NCBI GenBank assembly: GCA_016210205.1 | Contig: JACQUO010000023.1 | Location: 188,012-252,011 of the forward strand | DNA from: Chloroflexota bacterium | Lineage (GTDB): Bacteria > Chloroflexota > Dehalococcoidia > JACQUO01 | Reading direction: 5' to 3' | Length of the DNA stretch: 64,000 nt | Shown here: positions 19,451 to 28,869 of the stretch, one piece after another | How positions within the stretch are numbered: position 1 is the stretch's first letter | Layout: each line of letters starts with the position of its first letter | Notes under the pieces: generated by a model | The model's input: the letters and a program-made list of their open reading frames with translations, nothing else | What the model was told of the DNA's origin: nothing | Databases searched by the model: none | Translations under genes and position numbers: made by a program

Positions 19451-20015
19451 CAGCCACCTCCTTCCTTGCTGGTATCCGGTATACGGAGACCCGGGTATCC
19501 CCGTGCCGCAGCGCCTTCACCAGCTGATAGCTGCCGTAGCTCGGGGCGAGGCTCTGCCGGCGGGAATGCTCCACCACGATGGTGGTCTCCGCCTCCACCA
19601 CCGGGGAGGCCGCCAGCTGCTCCAGCATCTGGCCCAAAGACGGGGCCTCATAGGGCGGGTCCAGGAGCACCAGGCCGTAAGGGGCCTCACCCCCGCTGGC
19701 GATGGCCGCCTCCACTTTCTGGCAGCGCACCCTGGCCTGGGCCGCAAACCCGGTGCGCTCCAGGTTCTCGCCGATGATGGCGCAAGCGCGGTGGTCCTGC
19801 TCTATGAAGTCCACCCAGCCTGCTCCGCGGCTCAGGGCCTCGATGCCCAGAGCCCCGCTCCCCGCGTAGAGGTCCAGGACCCGCTCCCAGCGGATCCCCA
19901 TAGCCCCCAGGGCCGAGAAGATGGCTCCCCGAACCAGGTCTGAGGTGGGACGGATGGCCATGCCGCGCAGGGTCTTCAGAGGATGGCCCTTGGCCCGTCC
20001 CGAGATAATCCTCAT
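19443..20015 (-). CDS. rsmD: 16S rRNA (guanine(966)-N(2))-methyltransferase RsmD
   Basis: 'MRIISGRAKGHPLKTLRGMAIRPTSDLVRGAIFSAL', 'VLDLYAGSGALGIEALSRGA', 'VLLDPPYE'. Confidence 0.93.
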   Translation of the reverse strand: MRIISGRAKGHPLKTLRGMAIRPTSDLVRGAIFSALGAMGIRWERVLDLYAGSGALGIEALSRGAGWVDFIEQDHRACAIIGENLERTGFAAQARVRCQKVEAAIASGGEAPYGLVLLDPPYEAPSLGQMLEQLAASPVVEAETTIVVEHSRRQSLAPSYGSYQLVKALRHGDTRVSVYRIPARKEVAVD

Positions 20016-20119
20016 CTTAACGGCGCCCCCGGATACTGGGCCAAAGCATTCCCATTATAGGCAGGAATTCAGCATAGTCAAGGGGCAGCACCGAAAGGGA
20101 GCCACCTTCAGCGAAGGGG

Positions 20120-22558
20120 TCAGGCGGCGACCGTGGCTTCCTCCCGGCGGAAGACGAGGCCCTGGGCGGAGACATCCACTATCACCTGGTCCCCATCCCT
20201 GAACTCGCCTGAGAGGATTTTCATGGCGAGGGGGTTCTCCACATGGCGCTGGAGGGCGCGACGCAGGGGCCGGGCGCCGAAGGCGGGCTCGAAGCCCTCC
20301 TGGGCCAGCCAGTCCCTGGCCGCCGGGGTGAGCCGCACCGTCACCCTGCGTTCCGTGAGGCGTTTCTGCACCTCCCGCATGAGGAGGTCCACAATCTGTT
20401 TCACCTGCTCCATGGTCAGGGGCTGGAAGATGATGACCTCGTCCAAGCGGTTCAGGAACTCGGGGCGGAAGGCACGCTTGAGGGCGTCTTCCACCGCCTT
20501 CTGGAGACGGGTCTCCTCGCTCTGGGTCTGGCCACCCTGGTGGAAGCCGATGGCCTGGCGCTGGAACTCCTCGGTTCCCAGGTTGCTGGTCATGATGACC
20601 AGGGTGTTCTTGAAGTCCACGGTGCGGCCATGGCCGTCGGTGAGACGGCCATCCTCCATAATCTGGAGGAGGATGTTGAAGACATCGGGGTGGGCCTTCT
20701 CTATCTCGTCCAGGAGGATAACCTGGTAGGGGCGGCGGCGCACAATCTCCGTGAGCTGGCCCCCCTCCTCGTAGCCGATGTAGCCGGGGGGCGCGCCGAT
20801 GAGGCGGGAGACGGTGTGCTTCTCCATGTACTCCGACATGTCCAGGCGCAGCAGGAACTCCTCATCGTCGAAGAGGAACTGAGCCAGGGCCCGGGCCAGC
20901 TCCGTCTTGCCCACGCCGGTGGGGCCCAGGAAGATGAACGAGCCGATGGGCCGCTTGGGGTCCTTGAGGCCCGAGCGGGAGCGGCGGATGGCATCGGAGA
21001 CGGCGGTGATGGCCCGGTCCTGGCCGATGATGCGTTCGTGGAGCCGCTCCTCCATGTGGAGGAGCTTCTCCGACTCGCCCTCCATCATGCGGGCCACGGG
21101 GATGCCGGTCCACTTGGCGACCAGGGCGGCGATGTCCTCTTCCTCCACCTGGCCGTGGATTTTCTCTTGCTCCAGCCACTGGGAGCGGGCCGCGTTGAGC
21201 TGGGTCTCCAGGCCCAAGCGCTGGGTGCGGAGCTGGGCGGCCTGCTCGTATTCGCTCCGCTGGGAGTGGGCCTCCTCCTCGTCCTGGAGCTTCTTCACCC
21301 CCTGCTCCAGCTCCCGAACCTCGGTGGGGGCACTCTCGGCGTCGATGCGGAGCTTGGAGGCTGCCTCATCGATGAGGTCGATGGCCTTGTCGGGCAGGAA
21401 GCGCCCGGAGACATAGCGGTCACTGAGACGGGCCGCAGCCACGAGGGCGCCGTCGGTGATGGTGATTTTGTGGTGGGCCTCATAGCGGGGTCGGAGGCCC
21501 TTGAGGATTTCGATGGTGGCCTCCGCGCTGGGCTCGCCGACGAAGACGGACTGGAAGCGCCGCTCCAGGGCAGCGTCCTTCTCGATGTGCTCTCGGTACT
21601 CGTCCAGGGTGGTGGCGCCCACGCACTGGAGCTCGCCCCGGGAGAGGGCGGGCTTGAGCATGTTGGAGGCATCGATGGCGCCCTCGGCGGCGCCCGCGCC
21701 CACCACGGTGTGGAGCTCGTCGATGAAGAGGACTATTTCCCCCTGGGCGCGGCGGATTTCGTCCATGACGGCCTTGAGGCGCTCCTCGAACTCGCCGCGG
21801 AACTTGGAGCCCGCCACCATGGCCGGCAGGTCCAGGGCCAGGACCCAGCGGCCCTTGAGGGAGTCGGGCACATCGCCGGCCACGATTTTCTGGGCCAGGC
21901 CTTCCACGATGGCGGTCTTGCCCACCCCTGTCTCGCCGATGACCACGGGGTTGTTCTTGGTGCGGCGGGTGAGGATTTGCATCACTCGCTTTATCTCTTC
22001 GTCCCGGCCGATGACGGGGTCCAGCTTGCCCTCCCGAGCCAGTTGGGTGAGGTCGCGGCTGTACTTCTCCAGGGCCCGGTACTTGCTCTCGGCGCGGGGG
22101 TCGGTGGCCCGCTGGCCGCCGCGTATCTCCTGAAGAGCCTGATAGACCCGCTCGGTGTCAATGTGGAAATCATGCAGGATGCGCGCGGACTCCCCCTCCC
22201 GCTCCATGGTGATGGCGACGAGGAGGTGCTCCACGCCAATGTATTCGTCCTTGAAGCGTTCGGCCTCGGCGAGGGCGTTCTGGAAGAGTCGTCCGACGCG
22301 GGGGGTGAGGTAGATTTGGGGGCTAGTGTAGCCCAGCCGGGGGGAACGGCCCAGGGCCTCCTCAGCCCGGCGGCGAATGGCGGAGATATCCACCTGCAGA
22401 CGCGTTAGGATGTCCTGGGCCAGGCCCGCCTCCTGCCGCAGGAGGGCCAGGAGGAGGTGCTCCACATCCCACTGGCTCTGCTGATAGAGTTGGACTAGCT
22501 GCTGGGAGGCCGCCAGGACTTCCTGGGCCTGCTCGGTGAACTTATCTTGACGCATCAT
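20120..22558 (-). CDS. clpC: ClpC-like Hsp100 AAA+ unfoldase
   Basis: Two AAA+ modules ('[16 protein letters not shown]', '[16 protein letters not shown]'), short middle domain, and an 'AIGF' loop at the position of the ClpP-interaction tripeptide. Confidence 0.85.
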   Translation of the reverse strand: MMRQDKFTEQAQEVLAASQQLVQLYQQSQWDVEHLLLALLRQEAGLAQDILTRLQVDISAIRRRAEEALGRSPRLGYTSPQIYLTPRVGRLFQNALAEAERFKDEYIGVEHLLVAITMEREGESARILHDFHIDTERVYQALQEIRGGQRATDPRAESKYRALEKYSRDLTQLAREGKLDPVIGRDEEIKRVMQILTRRTKNNPVVIGETGVGKTAIVEGLAQKIVAGDVPDSLKGRWVLALDLPAMVAGSKFRGEFEERLKAVMDEIRRAQGEIVLFIDELHTVVGAGAAEGAIDASNMLKPALSRGELQCVGATTLDEYREHIEKDAALERRFQSVFVGEPSAEATIEILKGLRPRYEAHHKITITDGALVAAARLSDRYVSGRFLPDKAIDLIDEAASKLRIDAESAPTEVRELEQGVKKLQDEEEAHSQRSEYEQAAQLRTQRLGLETQLNAARSQWLEQEKIHGQVEEEDIAALVAKWTGIPVARMMEGESEKLLHMEERLHERIIGQDRAITAVSDAIRRSRSGLKDPKRPIGSFIFLGPTGVGKTELARALAQFLFDDEEFLLRLDMSEYMEKHTVSRLIGAPPGYIGYEEGGQLTEIVRRRPYQVILLDEIEKAHPDVFNILLQIMEDGRLTDGHGRTVDFKNTLVIMTSNLGTEEFQRQAIGFHQGGQTQSEETRLQKAVEDALKRAFRPEFLNRLDEVIIFQPLTMEQVKQIVDLLMREVQKRLTERRVTVRLTPAARDWLAQEGFEPAFGARPLRRALQRHVENPLAMKILSGEFRDGDQVIVDVSAQGLVFRREEATVAA

Positions 22559-22598
22559 GCAAAAAATCCCTCCTCTGGCGGTATTTCCGCTGGCCGGG

Positions 22599-22922
22599 CT
22601 AGTCTTCTTTAGGCTTGTCGCCCTGGGCCCGGACCTCCAGGTCCCGGAGGCGCTCTTCCAAGAGGGCCAGGCGCTCGGCCATGCGGAGGATAACCTCCAC
22701 TCCCGCCAGGTTCACCCCCAGATCATCCATCATGGACTTGACCTGACGCAGGCGATTGACGTCTTTGATGGAATAGAGGCGGATGTTGCCCCGGGAGCGG
22801 TGAGGCTCCACCAGGCCGGCTCGCTCGTAGTAGCGCAGCGTCTGGGCATGGACGCCCACCATCCGGGCCACCACGCTGATGACATAGAGGGGTTCCAACT
22901 CCTCCATCTCGGGCCGTCTCAT
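22599..22922 (-). CDS. hspR: MerR-family heat-shock regulator HspR
   Basis: 'PLYVISVVARMVGVHAQTLRYYERAGLVEPHRSRGNIRLYSIKDVNRLRQV'; located between dnaJ-like and clpC genes. Confidence 0.9.
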   Translation of the reverse strand: MRRPEMEELEPLYVISVVARMVGVHAQTLRYYERAGLVEPHRSRGNIRLYSIKDVNRLRQVKSMMDDLGVNLAGVEVILRMAERLALLEERLRDLEVRAQGDKPKED

Positions 22923-22969
22923 GATAGCATACCTTGCTTTCGCATTTCCGGCTTTCCTACCAATGTATC

Positions 22970-23917
22970 CTATACGGCGGTGGGGCTGCCCCGAGACCTG
23001 AGGGCCCTAAGCTCCTGGAAGAGGGCTTTTTCCCGTGGGCTCAGGCTCTCCGGCAGCACCACCTTGACCACTTCGTAGAGGTCACCCCGGCCCGGCCCTT
23101 GAAGCTGAGGCATGCCCTGTCCGGAGAGGCGAATGCGCTTCCCGTTCTGGGTCTCCGGCGGGATTTTCAGCTTCAGCTTCTTCCCCGCCAGGGTTACCAC
23201 CTCCGCCTCGCCGCCCAGGACGGCCATGTCCAGGGGGACCTTCACCTCCCCTTCCAGGTCAGGGCCCTGACGGGTGAAAAGGGGGTGAGGCTCCACCGAG
23301 ACTACCAGGTTTATCTCCTGGCCCTGGGGGGAGAGATGCACGCGGGAGCCGGTGTCCACGCCCTGAGGTATCTTCACCTCCAGGACACGGGGCTGGGAGA
23401 CCGCACCCAGGCCGCCACACTGGGGGCAGGCCCGTCCCCCCCGGTGCCCCCGCCCCTGACAGATGGGGCAGGGCGACTGCGACGGGATTTGGAGGCGGCG
23501 GGTGGCGCCGCCATAGGCCTCCTCCAGGGTGACGGACACGGGGAACTCCACCGGGAAGGGGTGCAAGCCCGCGCCCCTCCCGCCCAGGCCACCCCGCAGG
23601 AGGCTCTCCAGGATCTCCTCCACGCCGTGGCCGGAGGGAGAGCCGCGAAACTCGAAGCCGCCGAAGGGCGCCTCCTGGGTGAAGGGCTGAGCCTGCTGCC
23701 AGTTGGGGCCAAGTTGGTCGTACTTGGCTCGCTTCTCGGGGTCTGAGAGCACCTCGTAGGCCAGGTTTATCTCCTTGAAGCGCTCCTCTCCCTCCTTATT
23801 CCCGGGGTTGACATCGGGATGGTAGCGCCGAGCCAGGCGGCGGTAGGCCTGCTTAATCTCCCTATCGCTGGCGGTGGGGCTAACCCCCAATAGGTTATAG
23901 TAATCCTTCTGGGCCAT
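22970..23917 (-). CDS. DnaJ/CbpA-type co-chaperone
   Basis: J-domain '[39 protein letters not shown]' and DnaJ C-terminal domains; a single CPxCxGxG/CPQCGG pair. Confidence 0.9.
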   Translation of the reverse strand: MAQKDYYNLLGVSPTASDREIKQAYRRLARRYHPDVNPGNKEGEERFKEINLAYEVLSDPEKRAKYDQLGPNWQQAQPFTQEAPFGGFEFRGSPSGHGVEEILESLLRGGLGGRGAGLHPFPVEFPVSVTLEEAYGGATRRLQIPSQSPCPICQGRGHRGGRACPQCGGLGAVSQPRVLEVKIPQGVDTGSRVHLSPQGQEINLVVSVEPHPLFTRQGPDLEGEVKVPLDMAVLGGEAEVVTLAGKKLKLKIPPETQNGKRIRLSGQGMPQLQGPGRGDLYEVVKVVLPESLSPREKALFQELRALRSRGSPTAV

Positions 23918-23937
23918 AGCCTTAGCTCCTCATGAAC

Positions 23938-23966
23938 ATTATAGACATTAACAACATCCATGTCAA
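23938..23966 (-). promoter_or_regulatory. Perfect consensus sigma70 promoter (TTGACA-N17-TATAAT) for dnaJ-hspR-clpC
   Basis: On the minus strand TTGACATGGATGTTGTTAATGTCTATAAT, just upstream of the dnaJ-like start at 23917. Confidence 0.85.
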
Positions 23967-24018
23967 GAATAACTTATAAGCATATATGTAATACATGGTT
24001 ATAAGCTAATTAGGAGTC

Positions 24019-24047
24019 TTGACATTATCATGTTAACATGATAAGCT
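24019..24047 (+). promoter_or_regulatory. hsp20 promoter region with a perfect 20-bp palindrome TTATCATGTTAACATGATAA
   Basis: TTGACA at 24019-24024 abuts the palindrome at 24025-24044; the -10 (TAAGCT) is weak. Confidence 0.65.
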
Positions 24048-24110
24048 TAAAGAAATAAGCGGGGGCCCAGCCGTCATTGGGCCTTCTGCAGAGATAAGGA
24101 GGAACCAACT

Positions 24111-24587
24111 ATGACTATGGTGCGCTGGGACCCCTTCGGCGAGCTGCGCCGACATCAGGGCCTGGTGGAACGTCTCTTCGGCGAGCCCGGGCTGCGGCCT
24201 TTCCGGTTCGCTGACTTGGTAACAGCCCATGACATCCTCGTCGATATGTACCAGACGAAAGACGCCGTGGTGATCAAAGCTACCATCCCCGGCATCAAGC
24301 CCGAGGAGGTGGACATCTCCATCACCGGCGACCTCCTCACCATTAAGGGCGAGCTGCAGGAGGAGCGAGAACACAAAGGGGCCGACTACTTCGTGCAGGA
24401 GCGCCATACCGGCAGCTTCAGCCGCTCCTTGGCTCTGCCCGGAGCCCTCAAGACCGACAAGGCTGAGGCGGTCTTCGATAACGGGGTGCTCACCCTGACT
24501 ATCCCCAAGGCGGAGGAGTCCAAGCCCAAGCAGATTAGGGTTAAGGCTAAAGGCCTCCTGGAGGGGCAGAAGGGCAAACCGAAATAG
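24111..24587 (+). CDS. Hsp20/alpha-crystallin family small heat-shock protein
   Basis: 'VRWDPFGELRRHQGLVERLF', 'VVIKATIPGIKPEEVDISITGDLLTIKGE', 'GVLTLTIPKAEESKPKQIRVK'. Confidence 0.93.
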   Translation: MTMVRWDPFGELRRHQGLVERLFGEPGLRPFRFADLVTAHDILVDMYQTKDAVVIKATIPGIKPEEVDISITGDLLTIKGELQEEREHKGADYFVQERHTGSFSRSLALPGALKTDKAEAVFDNGVLTLTIPKAEESKPKQIRVKAKGLLEGQKGKPK

Positions 24588-24610
24588 GGCCTCACCTGGC
24601 TAGCATTGCC

Positions 24611-24638
24611 CTCAGGCCAGCTACGAAGCTGGCCTGAG
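24611..24638. terminator. Hairpin downstream of hsp20 (perfect 12-bp stem, ACGA loop)
   Basis: CTCAGGCCAGCT-ACGA-AGCTGGCCTGAG. Confidence 0.55.
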
Positions 24639-24740
24639 CCATATCCAGCGAGCCTTAGCTTGACGCCCCTCCCCCCGTCGTGTAAAATGTCCCCGTTTGG
24701 GGAGCACCCCACCGCACAGGACGCAGACAGGAGGAGCTGC

Positions 24741-25892
24741 TTGACAACATCCTCACCCGACGAGGCCGAGAGGCCCTCTCTCAGGGGTTATGCCCGCCGC
24801 CCGGGGCCAGGCCAGGGCCAGGGCGGCAGCTTTGAAGAATTTTGGCGGCGACTCACTGGCCGTGGGGTGGGCGCTCCCGGCGGCGGGGGCGGCGGGGGCG
24901 GCAGGCCCAGCGGGCCTAGCCCCCGGGCCAGCGCTAACATCATCATCGCCATCCTGGCGGTGGCTGTGGTCATCTGGTTGGCCACCGGGACCTACATCCT
25001 CCAGCCCGGCGAGCTGGGGGTGGTGCGCCGCTTCGGCAAGTACGTGGGCCAGCCCACCCTCCCCGGCATCAACTACCGCCTGCCCTTCCCCATCGACACC
25101 CTCAACGTGGTGAATGTGGCCGAGGTCCGCCGCGTGGAAATCGGCTACCGCACCACCACCACGGCGGGCGGGGTCGTCAGCAAGCGCACCGTCCCCGCCG
25201 AGTCTTTGATGCTGACCCGGGACGAGAACATCGTGGATGTGGAAATCCTGGTGCAGTACCAGATTAAGAGCGCCCCCGACTTCGTCTTCAGGGTCGAGAA
25301 CCCAGAGCCCGTGCTGGGCACCGCCACCGAGGTGGCCCTGCGCAGCGTGGTGGGCAACACCAACATCGACGATGTGCTCACCACGGGCCGCGGCCAAGTG
25401 GAGAATGAGGTGCGGAGCTTTCTGCAGCGCCTCTTGGACGATTACCAGGCCGGCATTCAGGTGACGGCGGTGAAGCTCCAGGTGGCCGACCCGCCTCAGG
25501 AGGTCAAGGACGCCTTCAACGAGGTGGTGCGAGCCCTGGAGGACCGCCAACGCCTCCAGCGGGAGGCTGAAGGCTACGCCGCCGATGTGGTGCCTAAGGC
25601 TCGCGGCGAGGCCCAGCAGGCCATCCGGGGCGCCGAGGCCTACCGGGAGCAGCGCATCGCCCAGGCCAGGGGCGACGCGTCCAAGTTCACCTCGGTGCTG
25701 GCCGAGTACCTGAAGGCCAAGGATGTGACCCGCCAGCGGCTCTACCTGGAGACCATCGAGAAGGTGCTCCCCGGCATGGAGAAAATCGTCATTGACCCGC
25801 AAGCCTCCGGCGGGGGCTTACTCCAGTTCCTGCCCCTGAGGGATGGGGCATCCTTACCTGTGACCACACCGGGCGCTGCGGGGACAAAATGA
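24741..25892 (+). CDS. hflK: FtsH protease modulator HflK
   Basis: SPFH protein with N-terminal Gly-rich segment and TM; 'GELGVVRRFGKYVGQPTLPGINYRLPFPID'. TTG start preceded by GGAGGAG. Confidence 0.88.
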   Translation: MTTSSPDEAERPSLRGYARRPGPGQGQGGSFEEFWRRLTGRGVGAPGGGGGGGGRPSGPSPRASANIIIAILAVAVVIWLATGTYILQPGELGVVRRFGKYVGQPTLPGINYRLPFPIDTLNVVNVAEVRRVEIGYRTTTTAGGVVSKRTVPAESLMLTRDENIVDVEILVQYQIKSAPDFVFRVENPEPVLGTATEVALRSVVGNTNIDDVLTTGRGQVENEVRSFLQRLLDDYQAGIQVTAVKLQVADPPQEVKDAFNEVVRALEDRQRLQREAEGYAADVVPKARGEAQQAIRGAEAYREQRIAQARGDASKFTSVLAEYLKAKDVTRQRLYLETIEKVLPGMEKIVIDPQASGGGLLQFLPLRDGASLPVTTPGAAGTK

Positions 25893-25917
25893 GATTCGAG
25901 TTAAAGGAAACAGCAGC

Positions 25918-26799
25918 ATGCGGCTCTTAACGGCAATCGTCGTCCTAGCTATCATCGGCCTTATTATTGGCACCCAGGGCCTCTATACCGTCAGCGAGAC
26001 GGAGCAGGTCGTCATCACCCAGCTGGGCGAGTACAAAGAGACCGTCAAGAGCGCTGGCCTCTACTTCCGCATCCCCCTCTACCAGCAGGTGAACCGCTTC
26101 GAAAAGCGAGTGCTGAGCCTGGATGTCCCCCCTAGCGAATACCTCACCCAGGACAAGAAGCGACTAGTGGTGGACCAAATCACCCGCTGGAGCATCTCCG
26201 ACCCCCTGGAGTTCTTCAAGACTGTGCGCGATGAGCCCGGGGCCCGGGCCCGCCTGGACGACATCATCTCCTCAGAGCTGCGGCGAGAGCTGGCCCAGGA
26301 CAACTACTCCGATATCTTCTCGGTGAAGCGCGAACCCATCATGGAACGGGTGGCAGCCGCGGCCCGGGAGCGGGCTGCCCAATACGGCATCAATGTGGTA
26401 GATTCCCGCATCAAGCGGGTTGACCTGCCCCAAGAGGTAGTGCAGAGCGTGTACCAGCGCATGCAGCAGGAACGCCAGCGCATCGCTAAAGGCTCCCGCG
26501 CCGAGGGAGAGGAAGCCGCCCTGCAAATCAGGGCCCAGGCGGACAAGGAGAAGACCATCATCCTGGCCCAGGCCTACGAGCAGAGCCAGAAGCTCCGCGG
26601 CGAGGGCGACGCTGAGGCTACCCGCCTCTACGCCGAGGCCTATAATAAGGATGCGGAGTTCTACGCCTTCGTGCGCAGCCTCCAGGCCTACGAGGCGACG
26701 CTGGGCACCAAGAGCACCCTGGTGCTGGACGCCAACTCGCCCCTTCTGCGCTACCTGGCCAACCCTTCGGGCCTCTCCAGCCCATCCAGAAAGCCTTAG
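25918..26799 (+). CDS. hflC: FtsH protease modulator HflC
   Basis: 'YTVSETEQVVITQLGEYKETVKSAGLYFRIPLYQQVNRFEKRVLSLD'; adjacent to hflK. Confidence 0.9.
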   Translation: MRLLTAIVVLAIIGLIIGTQGLYTVSETEQVVITQLGEYKETVKSAGLYFRIPLYQQVNRFEKRVLSLDVPPSEYLTQDKKRLVVDQITRWSISDPLEFFKTVRDEPGARARLDDIISSELRRELAQDNYSDIFSVKREPIMERVAAAARERAAQYGINVVDSRIKRVDLPQEVVQSVYQRMQQERQRIAKGSRAEGEEAALQIRAQADKEKTIILAQAYEQSQKLRGEGDAEATRLYAEAYNKDAEFYAFVRSLQAYEATLGTKSTLVLDANSPLLRYLANPSGLSSPSRKP

Positions 26800-26848
26800 G
26801 GTCTCTCCGTCCGCTTCATCGCAACGACAGCGTGCCCCAGCGCCTTCT

Positions 26849-27490
26849 TCAGGCTGAAGGCAGGCCCTCGATTAGGACAGCCCGCACCGGGGAGCCGTCC
26901 CCGTCCTTGATGCGCAGGGGCAGGCAGGCCAGGAAATAGGGGCCCGGCGGCACTGCCCTCAAGTCCACCCCCTCCACGATGAGCACCCCCGCCCCCAAAA
27001 GCTCCAGATGGGTCTGGGCAGGCCGCACCCCCCACTGCTCCACGGAGAGGTAGTCCATGGCCACCAACCTTATCCCCCGAGCCACCAGCCAGCGGGCGCC
27101 TTGGGGCGTGATGTAGGCGAAGTCCTTCTGGAAGCCCGGCCGCTCCAGGAGGGCTGCGTTCACGGTCTTGAAGAGCAGGCGCTGAGCTCCGGCGGGGAGG
27201 CCTGCGGCCTCCAGGGCCGCCACCCCGATGTCCCGCCCCTGGGGGAACTCCGCCACCCAGGCGGGGCCGATGAGGGCGTCCAGAGACACCTGGTCCACCG
27301 CAGCCCCCTGGTCGAAGAAGTGGCGGGGCGGGTCCAGGTGGGTGCCGGCATGGGAGCCCAGGATGAGGGTGGAGAGGTTATAGGCCTTGCCCTGGGCAAT
27401 CCTCGACCCCGGCTGGACGGCGAAGCCGGCATCCCCGGGATAGACGGGGGTCTCTGGGGAGAGGGTCAGGGTGATGTCGTATATCTTCAT
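26849..27490 (-). CDS. Cyclase family protein (kynurenine formamidase-like)
   Basis: 'YDITLTLSPETPVYPGDAGF' and metal motif 'GSHAGTHLDPPRHFF'. Confidence 0.88.
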   Translation of the reverse strand: MKIYDITLTLSPETPVYPGDAGFAVQPGSRIAQGKAYNLSTLILGSHAGTHLDPPRHFFDQGAAVDQVSLDALIGPAWVAEFPQGRDIGVAALEAAGLPAGAQRLLFKTVNAALLERPGFQKDFAYITPQGARWLVARGIRLVAMDYLSVEQWGVRPAQTHLELLGAGVLIVEGVDLRAVPPGPYFLACLPLRIKDGDGSPVRAVLIEGLPSA

Positions 27491-27558
27491 GGGTTCCTCG
27501 CGCAATCCTCGCCCTTGCGGCGCCAGTTCGTCGTAAAATATAATAGGCCCCAAGGAAG

Positions 27559-28851
27559 GTGGCGTCAAAGGTGGATAGCGAACTGCCCCGCCCTCGGGTG
27601 GCCCTGGCCAGCCTGGGATGCAAACTCAACCAGGCCGAGGTCCAGGCCCTGGCCCGGCGCTTCACCCAGGCGGGCTACTCCCTAGCCCAAGAGGGCGAGC
27701 CATATGATATCTTCGTCCTCAACACCTGCGCCGTCACCCGCACCGCCGACCGCAAATCCCGCCATCTCCTGCGCCTAGCCCAGAGGCGCCAGCCCCAGGC
27801 CTTCGTGGTGGCCACAGGGTGCGGCGCCCAGCGCTCGTCCCAAAGCCTGGCGTCCCTCATCGGGCGCGGCCTGGTGGTGGGCAACGAGGAGAAGGAAGAC
27901 CTGGTATCTCTGGTGGCCGCCCGCCTGCCACCGGGGCCAGGACAGACGCCCCCTGCGCCCGTGGGCCGCACCAGGGCCCTGGTGAAAATCCAGAGCGGCT
28001 GCGCCCTTTCCTGCGCCTACTGCATCGTGCCCCGACTTCGGGGCCAGTCCCACAGCATCCCCCCCGATACGATAGTGGCCGAGGCGCAGGCCCGTCACGC
28101 CGAGGGTTGCCAGGAGGTGGCCCTCACCGGAACCTGGCCCAGCGGCTACGAGAGGGGCCGGGCCGAGCGCGGCCAGGGTCGGCCCCTGGAGGCCCTGCTC
28201 AAGCGGCTACTGGCGGAAACCGCCATCCCGCGCCTGCGGCTCCCCTCCCTCTTCCCCCAGGACCTGACGGAGGAGCTGATGGCGCTCTTCGCTACGGGGA
28301 GGCTGTGCCGACACCTGCACCTGCCGCTCCAGAGCGGCTCCGAGGCGGTCCTGCGCCGCATGGGCCGTCCCTACACCGCCGCTTCCTTCCGCGCCCAGGT
28401 GGAGCGGGCCCAGCAGTCCATCCCCGGCTTGGCCATCACCACCGATGTCATCGCCGCTTTCCCCGGAGAGAGCGAGGCCGAGTTCCAGGAGGGCCTGGGG
28501 CTGTGCCGCGCTCTGGGCCTGGCGGCCATCCATGTCTTCCCCTTCTCTCCCCGGCCCGGCACCAGGGCCGCCGCCCTGCCCGGCCAGGTGGCCGAACCCG
28601 TGAAGAAGGAGCGGGCCCGCCACCTACGGGAGCTCTCCCGCCAGGGCAGCCTGGCCTTCCGGAAAGGCCAACTGGGGCAACGCTTGCCGGCGCTGTGGGA
28701 GGGGGAGAAAAGCCCCAGCGTCTGGTCGGGGCTGACGGACAACTACCTCCGAGTCATGGCCCCCGGGAGGGGGAACCTCAGGGGCCGGGTGCTTCCCGTG
28801 CGACTGCTGTCCCTGCGCGATAAGGGGATTTGGGGCGAGCTGGAGCCTTAG
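27559..28851 (+). CDS. mtaB: MiaB/MtaB-like tRNA methylthiotransferase
   Basis: 'VALASLGCKLNQAEVQAL', radical SAM 'CALSCAYCIVPRLRG', 'LHLPLQSGSEAVLRRMGRPYT'. Confidence 0.88.
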   Translation: MASKVDSELPRPRVALASLGCKLNQAEVQALARRFTQAGYSLAQEGEPYDIFVLNTCAVTRTADRKSRHLLRLAQRRQPQAFVVATGCGAQRSSQSLASLIGRGLVVGNEEKEDLVSLVAARLPPGPGQTPPAPVGRTRALVKIQSGCALSCAYCIVPRLRGQSHSIPPDTIVAEAQARHAEGCQEVALTGTWPSGYERGRAERGQGRPLEALLKRLLAETAIPRLRLPSLFPQDLTEELMALFATGRLCRHLHLPLQSGSEAVLRRMGRPYTAASFRAQVERAQQSIPGLAITTDVIAAFPGESEAEFQEGLGLCRALGLAAIHVFPFSPRPGTRAAALPGQVAEPVKKERARHLRELSRQGSLAFRKGQLGQRLPALWEGEKSPSVWSGLTDNYLRVMAPGRGNLRGRVLPVRLLSLRDKGIWGELEP

Positions 28852-28869
28852 GCTCGCCAGGAGGACTCT

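Noticed and set aside
20243-22408. 721-aa plus-strand ORF opposite clpC
   Set aside because: Antisense frame of ClpC; low-complexity Leu/Gly/Glu-rich translation without motifs.
24841-24945. GGCGGCGG-type run as a possible CRISPR/minisatellite
   Set aside because: It encodes the Gly-rich N-terminal segment typical of HflK; no spacer structure.
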